This document shows positions 1-6,033 of a stretch of DNA of 6,033 nt, one piece after another; position 1 is the first letter of the stretch, and every line of letters begins with the position of its first letter. The notes below the pieces were generated by a model, which was not told where the DNA came from, did not search any database, and was given only the letters and a program-made list of their open reading frames with translations. Both the position numbers and the translations under genes were made by a program. This DNA is from Bacteroidota bacterium. Its GTDB lineage: Bacteria > Bacteroidota > Ignavibacteria > UBA10030 > BY39. The stretch spans positions 1-6,033 of the forward strand of contig JAHJRJ010000010.1 in assembly GCA_018830765.1 (NCBI GenBank), in the 5' to 3' direction.

Positions 1-53
1 CATGTTGAGCGTAGTGGATCCCGACTTGTCGGGAGGAACGAAGTCGAAACATG
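1..53. repeat. Palindromic intergenic element, probable dispersed repeat
   Basis: The element lies between the pfkA stop codon and the left edge. Its ends are inverted copies (catgtt at 1-6, aacatg at 48-53). Its centre is a perfect hairpin at 20-33 (ccc-ga / tc-ggg with a four-base loop). The arms between are imperfect direct copies of each other (gagcgtagtgga at 7-18 and gaacgaagtcga at 36-47, 9 of 12 identical). This nested design resembles short palindromic repeats scattered between genes in many Bacteroidota-like genomes. That it is dispersed is inference, since only one copy is visible. It could continue past the left edge. Confidence 0.45.
20..33. other. Perfect GC-rich hairpin at the centre of the intergenic element
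   Basis: The sequence cccgacttgtcggg forms five consecutive base pairs around a cttg loop; a sixth pair would close on an impossible two-base loop. It lies about 50 bases past the pfkA stop and no T-run follows it in the pfkA direction, so it is not a classical intrinsic terminator for this operon. It could still stall or protect the 3' end of the transcript. On the plus strand the outer stem at 1-6/48-53 is followed by five T's at 54-58, so a weak terminator for a convergent gene to the left is possible. Confidence 0.4.
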
Positions 54-80
54 TTTTTGGACAACGCCGTTTTGTGGTTA

Positions 81-1169
81 TCAATCACCGAACGAAGTCC
101 CAACCGAACGAGCTGCCATAATAAGCTGCGAGTCGGGAGGCACAAGGCGAAGTTTTCCGATTGCATCTGCAATCGGAACCGTAACAACCTCACGCCGTTG
201 TAAGCTAACCATCACGTCGAACTCACCGTGTGAAGCAGATTGAAGCGCAATAGCTCCGAATCTTGTGCCCAATATCCTATCGTAAGGAGTCGGGTTGCCG
301 CCGCGTTGAACGTGGCCTAAAACAGTAACACGAGTTTCAAGTCCTGTTTCATCTGAAATCTTTTTGCCGACCAATTCACCGATACCTCCTAATCGCACCG
401 GGTCAGTTCGCTTACCATCCATCTCTTTAACAACGATTTCACCGTCGGCGGGTTTTGCTCCTTCGGCGACACAGATTATACTGAATTTTGCTCCCTTGCT
501 TCGTTTTAAGACTGAATCATAAATCTTATCCCATTTGAAAGGGATTTCCGGGATAAGAATAACGTCGGCACCGCCCGCAACGCCGGCACCGAGTGCAATC
601 CATCCTGCATATCTACCCATTGTTTCTACCACCATAACACGATGATGCGAAGAAGCTGTAGTTTGTAAACGATCGATAGCTTCGGTAGCAACGAGTCTCG
701 CTGAATCATGTCCGAATGTTATATCGGTTGCGTCTAAATCGTTGTCTATCGTTTTCGGAACGCCAATTATGTTCATTCCCATTTGACCGAATTTGTGTGA
801 GATATGCATAGTACCGTCGCCCCCGATTGCAATGAGAACATCAAGCTGCCAGTTCCGATAATTTTCGAGAGCTTGTTCTGATGCGTCGATAATTCGTACA
901 CTGCCGGGTCCTCCAACTGGATATTGAAACGGATTACCTTTATTAGAAGTGCCGAGTATAGTTCCCCCAACGTTAATAATTCCGGTAACGTCGAGAGGAG
1001 ATAGTTCTCGCATCCTGCCTTCGACAAGTCCTTCGAATCCATCTAAAATACCTATAACTTTTGAGTTGAAATAATTCATAGCCGGTTTCGCAATACTGCG
1101 AATTACCGCATTAAGTCCAGGGCAGTCACCGCCGCCGGTTAAAATTCCTATTCTTTTTAATATCTCCAT
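81..1169 (-). CDS. pfkA: 6-phosphofructokinase, group III type (ATP or PPi donor not settled)
   Basis: This cytoplasmic glycolytic enzyme (362 aa) phosphorylates fructose 6-phosphate to fructose 1,6-bisphosphate. Family motifs are complete and in order: nucleotide loop TGGGDCPG (11-18), GGDGT (116-120), PKTIDND (138-144) with catalytic Asp142 and Asp144, ETMGRYAG (182-189), and GHVQRGG (285-291) with sugar-phosphate residues His286 and Arg289. The C-terminus ends in the usual Ser-Phe-Gly. Gly119 matches E. coli Gly104, typical of ATP enzymes. Lys139 matches Gly124, and Lys there is typical of PPi enzymes but also occurs in group III ATP enzymes. I infer ATP use with moderate confidence. By hand alignment, E. 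coli effector residues Arg25 and Arg154 are Lys28 and Gln169, so classical ADP/PEP control may be absent. The ATG start overlaps the end of the preceding gene by 13 bases and has AGGAG four bases upstream. It is the last gene of the run. Confidence 0.96.
   Translation of the reverse strand: MEILKRIGILTGGGDCPGLNAVIRSIAKPAMNYFNSKVIGILDGFEGLVEGRMRELSPLDVTGIINVGGTILGTSNKGNPFQYPVGGPGSVRIIDASEQALENYRNWQLDVLIAIGGDGTMHISHKFGQMGMNIIGVPKTIDNDLDATDITFGHDSARLVATEAIDRLQTTASSHHRVMVVETMGRYAGWIALGAGVAGGADVILIPEIPFKWDKIYDSVLKRSKGAKFSIICVAEGAKPADGEIVVKEMDGKRTDPVRLGGIGELVGKKISDETGLETRVTVLGHVQRGGNPTPYDRILGTRFGAIALQSASHGEFDVMVSLQRREVVTVPIADAIGKLRLVPPDSQLIMAARSVGTSFGD
1157..1169 (-). other. 13-base overlap of eRF1-like stop region and pfkA start
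   Basis: The pfkA ATG opens inside the last codons of the eRF1-like gene, whose TAA lies 13 bases further on. A ribosome finishing the upstream gene ends within the initiation site of pfkA. This arrangement usually gives translational coupling. The overlap is read directly from the sequence; coupling is inference. Confidence 0.85.
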
Positions 1170-2317
1170 AATACTCCTATCCCGTCGTGACGAATAATTT
1201 CTTCCGGTATGTGATGGGATATGATATTTAGTTGTGTTTTATATTTTCGTAAAAGTGGCGGCAAAAGTGATTTCATCGAACCTATGCGTAAATTCTTTGA
1301 TGAACACTTTATACATTCAACCGAATCGTTAGGCAACACATAAGTACAATCCCTACACTCTAAAAGTATTGTATCTAAATTATGCTTGATTGCTATAGTA
1401 CTTGCTCTACCTTCTTGTATAATCCGTAAAGCTGGTTTAAGTCCTAAACTTGCTGCAGCATTTCCGCCACTCTTGTTATTGATTTCGTCAATCAGCTTTT
1501 TTTCCAATTCTTTTTCATGTTCTTTAATGATGTTTTGAGCCGAAGTTAAAAAGTCGTTAATGTTTAATTCTTTGGTAGTTGTGATTTTCCCGATTATCTT
1601 GATGCCGTTTATCGAGATACATTTTTGGTATAAGTCGGCTTGTGTATCTAATCCTGCTATTATAATCTCTTTCACCCCGAATGATTTTTTTATATTCTCG
1701 ATTGCAGGAGACGAACTTTTCCAGAATTTTTGTACTTCTTCGGAGATATGGCGTTCGACGATCTCTTTCTGGTCGCCGCCTCGTAAACCGGGTATTGCTT
1801 TTTCACGTAAAAAAGCTTCTGGTTTCAAGTGTTTAACTTGCCAAGCGAGCGTATCTTCGCCGATCTTTTCTTCCCACTCATCTATTACTTCGTTTAAGCC
1901 GATGATATAATAATGTAATTTTTCGGAATCTACTTTTACTATCCCGTAATTTCTATACTCTTCCAATATCCACTCTGCTTGTCCGAGGCTGGGTTTACCC
2001 CACCAGATTTCGTTTTTTACATTAACTTTAGGTTGAGAAATCTCAAAAAAATCGGCGCTTGCAAACATAATCAAAGACTTACCTGTTGAAATATGGTGTT
2101 TAGCTTCTTCTAGTACTTTCTTCTGAAGCGCGTCGAATTCTTTTTGCAGTCCAGATGATATATCTTTTCTCGTGTTTTTTAGTGAGTCCTTCAGCCAAAT
2201 CATCGCCGCCGAACGATTGCGCCCAACTACTGTAGGGTCGGTATCTATGTAAACACTTAAAACAATATCCGAATTAACGATAATCATTTTTTCAAATAAA
2301 GCTCTCAATTTTAACAT
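1157..2317 (-). CDS. Bacterial eRF1-like (baeRF-type) protein, probable ribosome rescue factor
   Basis: A 386-aa soluble protein with the three-domain plan of eRF1. Domain N (about 1-140) opens with VLSVYIDTDP (19-28), matching the first strand of eRF1, but has no NIKS stop-codon motif. The middle domain (about 141-285) has R-G-G-D-Q at 179-183, where eRF1 has its GGQ at nearly the same residue number, followed by the helix and VKEIIIAGLD strand (215-224) expected of that fold. Domain C (about 290-386) has the L7Ae-like LGLKPALRIIQEGRAS start (291-306), two CxxC pairs (Cys321/324, Cys335/338) suggesting a zinc ribbon, and the GIGVLWRY ending (379-386), close to GIGGILRY of eRF1. Family knowledge points to peptidyl-tRNA release in quality control, as for Vms1/ANKZF1; the role here is inference. 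The ATG start is supported by a strong AGGAGG. It sits 26 bases after the methyltransferase gene and overlaps pfkA. Confidence 0.85.
   Translation of the reverse strand: MLKLRALFEKMIIVNSDIVLSVYIDTDPTVVGRNRSAAMIWLKDSLKNTRKDISSGLQKEFDALQKKVLEEAKHHISTGKSLIMFASADFFEISQPKVNVKNEIWWGKPSLGQAEWILEEYRNYGIVKVDSEKLHYYIIGLNEVIDEWEEKIGEDTLAWQVKHLKPEAFLREKAIPGLRGGDQKEIVERHISEEVQKFWKSSSPAIENIKKSFGVKEIIIAGLDTQADLYQKCISINGIKIIGKITTTKELNINDFLTSAQNIIKEHEKELEKKLIDEINNKSGGNAAASLGLKPALRIIQEGRASTIAIKHNLDTILLECRDCTYVLPNDSVECIKCSSKNLRIGSMKSLLPPLLRKYKTQLNIISHHIPEEIIRHDGIGVLWRY
1174..1178 (-). promoter_or_regulatory. Ribosome binding site of pfkA, inside the preceding gene
   Basis: AGGAG on the minus strand, four bases before the pfkA ATG. 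It spans codons 380-382 (Ile-Gly-Val) of the eRF1-like gene, which encode the conserved C-terminal Gly-Ile-Gly-x-Leu-x-Arg-Tyr motif. The same bases therefore serve as a binding site and as a conserved protein motif. Confidence 0.75.
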
Positions 2318-2324
2318 AGTAATT

Positions 2325-2330
2325 CCTCCT
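2325..2330 (-). promoter_or_regulatory. Strong Shine-Dalgarno of the eRF1-like gene
   Basis: Perfect AGGAGG on the minus strand, seven bases before the ATG at 2317, in the 26-base gap after the methyltransferase stop. It is the best ribosome binding site in the window. It suggests the eRF1-like gene is translated independently and more efficiently than the methyltransferase before it. It also fixes the start over the in-frame Met11. Confidence 0.9.
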
Positions 2331-2343
2331 TAAGTTAAAATTT

Positions 2344-2910
2344 TTATTTTTTAACCCAAATAATTTTCTTTTTCCACAACATCAAAATTTCTTTTCCTAG
2401 CCGAGGCTTGACAGAAGAATTAGGGATTTCAGAATGAATTAAAAAGAACGCTTCGTTTAGGTACGAAGTAAGCTCATCCACATCTACCGAGAACGGAGGA
2501 CCGCCTTCCCTTTTGTCGGTCGGGAAAAATAAACCGATTAAAATACCGCCGGGTTTTAATAATGCTTGAATATTGTCAAGATATTCTTTACGTCGAGCGG
2601 GGTTAATCGAGCAATATGTAACATACTCCAATGCGAAGTCGAATTTATTTAACATCCTGCCGGGGAGTTCGAATAAATCGACATTATGAGTTGTTATATT
2701 GACTTTCGATTTTTTTGCTAACTGACGCGTTTCGTGAATTACATCCGGTGCGAAGTCAAGAGCAGTAACGTCATAACCAGCTTTTGCAAATAAAACCGCA
2801 TCGTGGCCCTTACCGCATCCCAATACTACAACCTTACCGATTTCATCTAACTTTCCCGATTTGATTAGTTCTTCAAATACCGGTATGCTGATATCTAATT
2901 TTTCATCCAT
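2344..2910 (-). CDS. SAM-dependent methyltransferase, thiopurine-methyltransferase-like, short N-terminus
   Basis: A 188-aa cytoplasmic class I methyltransferase. The SAM loop is VVLGCGKGHDA (28-38) and Asp52 ends strand 2 (VTALDFAP, 48-55). The core EYVTYCSINPARRKEYLDNI (95-114), LLKPGG (117-122) and the following EGGPPFSVDVDEL (135-147) are hallmarks of the TPMT-like family (PF05724 type). Members methylate thiols, halides or similar small molecules; the substrate here cannot be read from sequence. The N-terminus is short. Relatives begin with a helix and a Trp-Asp motif that close the SAM pocket. Here the protein starts at that motif with Leu5 in place of Trp, and an in-frame stop four codons upstream rules out an earlier start. 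The gene begins 14 bases after the addB stop with only a weak AAAGAA as binding site, so translation is probably coupled to addB. It ends 26 bases before the eRF1-like gene. Confidence 0.85.
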   Translation of the reverse strand: MDEKLDISIPVFEELIKSGKLDEIGKVVVLGCGKGHDAVLFAKAGYDVTALDFAPDVIHETRQLAKKSKVNITTHNVDLFELPGRMLNKFDFALEYVTYCSINPARRKEYLDNIQALLKPGGILIGLFFPTDKREGGPPFSVDVDELTSYLNEAFFLIHSEIPNSSVKPRLGKEILMLWKKKIIWVKK

Positions 2911-2924
2911 TTTTATTCTTTAAA

Positions 2925-5900
2925 TTAATTATTTTCTAAAATTGTTTCCTTCCGGCATACTTTATCGAATTTACAGTGTCTGCACGATTTTTCCATTTTT
3001 TCTTCTGTCGTGATTTCAAATTTTCCGGCAGCTATTGCGTCTACATAATCATTAACATATTGTATTGATTTGTTTATGACATCTCGTAACGCTTCATCGT
3101 TTTCTAACAATGTTTGTTTATTTTTAAGAAAAGCTTTGCCGTTTAATTCTTTGTTACCGATTGGGACTTTTTCTTCTACACGAGCTCCAAGTAAATAGTA
3201 GGCGCCTGCAGCCGGTTTTAATGCTTTTTCGAATTTTATTAGAACCTTTTCAATTACGTAAAGATATACAGGCAGTTGTAAGCTTAAACCTTCTATGATG
3301 TCGGAAAGCGACGGTACATCTTTGCCGGTTTTGTAATCGATAGTTGTAAAATAATTTTCTCCGGTATCTACTCTATCTACTTTGCCACGGATTTTTACAT
3401 TTCCGACTTGTATGGCTTCGCGTACATCCAACAATTTATCCGAAATCTGTCTGTTACCGACTCGCGGTCCGAATGCAACTTCATAATAAGATGGAACAAC
3501 ATCTAACTTGCGATTCCGCTCGTTCTTTAAAAACTCAGGAATTATTCCGGTACGTTTTTCTGTTCCGAGTATCAGTTCCTTCTCCAAAAAGTGGAAAATG
3601 TCTGTCTGGGATAATGGCTCTAATTTTCGTTTTGTAATCTCTATTAATTTGTGTAATGCTTCGTCGAATTGATTTTGGTCGCACTCAAAAATATGGGGGA
3701 GATTTTCACTCCTCCTTTCCGTGTAAAATTCGTATAAAACTTCGTGTAAAATACTTCCTCTTTCGAGTGGCGTCATACCTTCTTCCAATTCTTCTATTAC
3801 CGTCAGACGTAAAATATTATCGGCGAAATATTGGAACGGACAAGCTGCGTATTTCTCTAATTGAGAAATCGAAAAAATTTTATCTTTCAACTTTATTAAT
3901 TTTTCACGTGAATGATTGCTAACGGTATCGAATATCAAACCTCGATACTCTGGCATCTCGCCGGATGTTAACCGGCTTGCTTCAACTCGGATTGCAAAGT
4001 AGATGTATTTTATGATTTGAAAAATTCTTTCATCGAATTTATCTGCTATTTCTTGTTTAATTCCGATTCTTGCGTTATGCCCGAGAATCTGCAATAATTC
4101 ATCTTCACAATATACGGCTGAATTTAATTCGGAGGGAATTTCTTTTCGCCAGTCGTTGCACTTAATAATATTTAAGAAAGAATCGACAAACGACGAAGGT
4201 ACTGCCTCGAGCTCACCGTCTTTATTCGGATAAGATAAAAAAAGTTTTTCAGTAAAGTTTGTTATGCATTGATAAAAGAGATAACGATTTTCAGTCAGGT
4301 GGTAAAGCTCTTTTTTATACTGCCTTGATTTACTTAAGAAAATTTCGGGTTGGTAAACTGAAGGAAATTCGCCGTCAACCAAACCCGCAATGAACATAAT
4401 TTCAAAGTCAAGTCCGCGCGTTTCTTCTAAGGATGTTACATAAACGCCGTAACCGTACTTCTGTCGGATATTGTAACGGGTTTGAGCTACGGCTTCCTTT
4501 AATTTGTTGATATAAAATTTTAACGGCTGCGGAATCGCATCTTTGTTTTGAAATTTTAGGAGGCCGATGATTTCGTCTAAAACATTTAAAAACTTTTGAT
4601 ACGCACGAGTATCTTTTTCCGTCTGTTCCGTAAGAATCGCATAGTCCTCGGTCTGAAAAGTTAAACTTTTCATTATGTTCTGTTGAATATTGAGTTCAGA
4701 AAGCAATTCGCTAAGATGCTTTTTAAATTGCACAGGAGTCATATCGGGCCCGAAACGTTGGAGCAGCTTTTCGATTGATGATATGTCGTCCAAAGCTTTT
4801 TTGATGGATATGATTTCTTTTTCGCGTTGCTGTAATTCAAAATCGTCGGTAATCGATTCGATTTCTATTTGAATTTGATTCAAGCGGTTATTGATTCGTT
4901 TTTTCCAGAATTCTCTGCCGACATTAATTTTTAAAGCTGCCGATACAGAATACAAATTCCCTGTGTCAATCTTTAAACTGGAGTTTTCGAATGCAAAGTA
5001 GGGGTTCGTTAATGCTCTCATCAAATCGCGGCGGCGGAAATTGTTTTGCCACACTTTGAGTAAAGATATTATCGAAACGATTGCCAGAGATTGATCGAGC
5101 TGAAACCGGTCTGTGATGTTTGACGGTATTCCGTATCGTGGGAAAATTTCGTGAAAAAGTTTAGTGTATAACTGAGGACTGTACATCGCAACGCATATTT
5201 TACTCAAATCGCGCGACGGATTATCGTTAACTAACCGTTTTATTATTTTAGCGATGTATTCAACTTCTTCTTCACGGTTACCGGCTTTAAATACAGAAAT
5301 TTTATCCGTAGTGAACTCCGATTCAACAAAATCGTGCCGGAAAAGATTTCGGGCAATAAAATATCTAAAATGATTATCTGTGCCCGTCGTAATTATATCT
5401 TGATCAGATTTAATGCGAAAGCCGATTTTTTTGAACTTCTCGTAATTTTCACGGAGATGTCCAAATAATTCATCGTTATTCAGGTAGTAATCGAACGAGA
5501 TGACAATTCCTAAATTATTAAACCGAGAAATCGCGTCCATCATGGTTATTTCTGGGTCGGAGAATTCGTCGAAACCGTCTATGAAAATTGAAGTAACTTT
5601 CGAAAAACGTTCTCTGAACAATTTTTCCGACTCCGGTTTCGAGATCGTCTCATTCAGCTCTTTATATATTCCTCCGATATCAATGAACTTTTCCTTAATC
5701 AGAGATTCGTATTCTTCATAAATTAGTAGAATATCTTTTAGTTTTTGTTTCTCGTCGTTGTCGGCGTTGTTCAATTCTGAGTATAAATCGACAGGGTAGA
5801 TGCCCGCTTCTTTAAGGGAGTTGATTACGTTAATCATCTTCTTCAATGTACCTGCCGGAATTGTTTTCCTGCTCGAATGAGTTAAAAAATAGCCGAGTTC

Positions 5901-6033
5901 TTTTTCTTTATTTCTAATCGCTTCTCCGAATAATACCGCCTGTGTAGGCATGCTCAATAAAAGTTTTGGCGAAGAAAAAAGGGAGTACAGTTCGGTTGCG
6001 AATGTCTCTAATGTAAATAGTTCGAATGCGGGC
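2925..6033 (-). CDS. addB: AddB-type helicase-nuclease subunit, 5' end beyond window
   Basis: One subunit of an AddAB/RecBCD-class complex that resects double-strand DNA ends for RecA-dependent repair. The frame stays open to the right edge (about 1,035 codons visible); the first 25 residues, before the TTG at 5957, still resemble AddB N-terminal helicase sequence, so the true start and Walker A motif lie outside. Residues below are numbered from that TTG. Degenerate SF1 helicase features include a Walker B-like IFIDGFDEF (124-132) and SLEETRGLDFEIMFIAGLVDGEFP-type sequence (509-532). The C-terminal PD-(D/E)XK nuclease looks intact: RGSILHEV (733-740, His738), GKVDRVD (858-864, Asp861), IDYKTGK (873-879, Asp874, Lys876) and QLPVY (894-898). 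Cys706 plus Cys992, Cys995 and Cys1001 (C-x2-C-x5-C) match the AddB iron-sulphur clamp around the nuclease. The partner addA is not in view. A lone RecB-like nuclease is a less likely alternative. Confidence 0.85.
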   Translation of the reverse strand, partial: PAFELFTLETFATELYSLFSSPKLLLSMPTQAVLFGEAIRNKEKELGYFLTHSSRKTIPAGTLKKMINVINSLKEAGIYPVDLYSELNNADNDEKQKLKDILLIYEEYESLIKEKFIDIGGIYKELNETISKPESEKLFRERFSKVTSIFIDGFDEFSDPEITMMDAISRFNNLGIVISFDYYLNNDELFGHLRENYEKFKKIGFRIKSDQDIITTGTDNHFRYFIARNLFRHDFVESEFTTDKISVFKAGNREEEVEYIAKIIKRLVNDNPSRDLSKICVAMYSPQLYTKLFHEIFPRYGIPSNITDRFQLDQSLAIVSIISLLKVWQNNFRRRDLMRALTNPYFAFENSSLKIDTGNLYSVSAALKINVGREFWKKRINNRLNQIQIEIESITDDFELQQREKEIISIKKALDDISSIEKLLQRFGPDMTPVQFKKHLSELLSELNIQQNIMKSLTFQTEDYAILTEQTEKDTRAYQKFLNVLDEIIGLLKFQNKDAIPQPLKFYINKLKEAVAQTRYNIRQKYGYGVYVTSLEETRGLDFEIMFIAGLVDGEFPSVYQPEIFLSKSRQYKKELYHLTENRYLFYQCITNFTEKLFLSYPNKDGELEAVPSSFVDSFLNIIKCNDWRKEIPSELNSAVYCEDELLQILGHNARIGIKQEIADKFDERIFQIIKYIYFAIRVEASRLTSGEMPEYRGLIFDTVSNHSREKLIKLKDKIFSISQLEKYAACPFQYFADNILRLTVIEELEEGMTPLERGSILHEVLYEFYTERRSENLPHIFECDQNQFDEALHKLIEITKRKLEPLSQTDIFHFLEKELILGTEKRTGIIPEFLKNERNRKLDVVPSYYEVAFGPRVGNRQISDKLLDVREAIQVGNVKIRGKVDRVDTGENYFTTIDYKTGKDVPSLSDIIEGLSLQLPVYLYVIEKVLIKFEKALKPAAGAYYLLGARVEEKVPIGNKELNGKAFLKNKQTLLENDEALRDVINKSIQYVNDYVDAIAAGKFEITTEEKMEKSCRHCKFDKVCRKETILENN

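Larger units (their letters stand above)
81..6033 (-). other. Predicted four-gene transcription unit addB - methyltransferase - eRF1-like - pfkA
   Basis: All four genes share one strand, with intergenic distances of 14 and 26 bases and a 13-base overlap. There is no room for an independent promoter outside coding sequence and no terminator-like hairpin between genes. The promoter, and any further upstream genes such as addA, would lie beyond the right edge. Internal promoters inside coding sequence cannot be excluded. The 80 bases after pfkA are the only visible boundary. Confidence 0.7.

Noticed and set aside
20..80. Intrinsic terminator for the operon after pfkA
   Set aside because: In the operon direction the hairpin is not followed by a U-run. 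The only T-run (54-58) follows the outer stem on the opposite strand.
773..1042. Open frame of 89 codons on the minus strand inside pfkA
   Set aside because: It lies in another frame of a well-supported gene, shows no recognisable family features and has no convincing binding site.
1490..1504. In-frame A-AAA-AAG slippery heptamer in the eRF1-like gene (codons 272-274); a -1 shift would stop after two codons and remove domain C
   Set aside because: A-runs are common in Lys-rich, AT-rich coding sequence. I see no upstream Shine-Dalgarno-like stimulator and no clear downstream stem as in dnaX. Worth considering only if conserved in orthologues.
1560..1910. Plus-strand open frame of 116 codons opposite the eRF1-like gene
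   Set aside because: It is antisense to a conserved domain and its Phe/Ser/Ile-rich composition is what the complement of this coding sequence would give.
3656..5721. Three short plus-strand open frames (3656-3922, 4690-4872, 5500-5721) opposite addB
   Set aside because: All are antisense to conserved AddB sequence, with low-complexity Ser/Ile/Phe-rich products and no family resemblance.
1..6033. Defence island, prophage, CRISPR or toxin-antitoxin content
   Set aside because: The AddB-type nuclease could suggest defence, but its full nuclease and iron-sulphur motifs fit housekeeping recombination. No phage, repeat-spacer, restriction or toxin gene is visible.

Overview
The window is a block of four genes, all on the minus strand and read from right to left. 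They are closely packed, with gaps of 14 and 26 bases and one 13-base overlap, and look like one transcription unit that enters from beyond the right edge. In transcription order they are: (1) the AddB-type subunit of a RecBCD/AddAB-class helicase-nuclease, 5'-truncated by the window edge; (2) a short SAM-dependent methyltransferase of the thiopurine-methyltransferase-like family; (3) a three-domain bacterial homologue of eukaryotic/archaeal release factor eRF1; (4) a group III-type 6-phosphofructokinase. The last 80 bases on the left are non-coding and hold a palindromic element that looks like a dispersed intergenic repeat.

The source is a bacterium of low to moderate GC using the standard code. 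The PFK type, the eRF1-like protein and the repeat sequence suggest the Bacteroidota/Chlorobiota/Ignavibacteriota neighbourhood. This is an impression from family resemblance, not a computed assignment.

The four genes form no textbook pathway: DNA break processing, small-molecule methylation, probable ribosome rescue and glycolysis. The compact layout and the physical overlap of the eRF1-like gene with pfkA suggest co-expression, with translation of pfkA probably coupled to the gene before it. The most interesting item is the eRF1-like protein. It has the full N, middle and C domain plan and an Arg-Gly-Gly-Asp-Gln sequence where eRF1 has its catalytic Gly-Gly-Gln, but no NIKS stop-codon-reading motif. 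That fits a peptidyl-tRNA-releasing quality-control factor (Vms1/ANKZF1-like) better than a true termination factor.

I see no tRNA, rRNA, CRISPR array, insertion sequence, phage gene or toxin-antitoxin pair, and no gene-free stretch over 80 bases.
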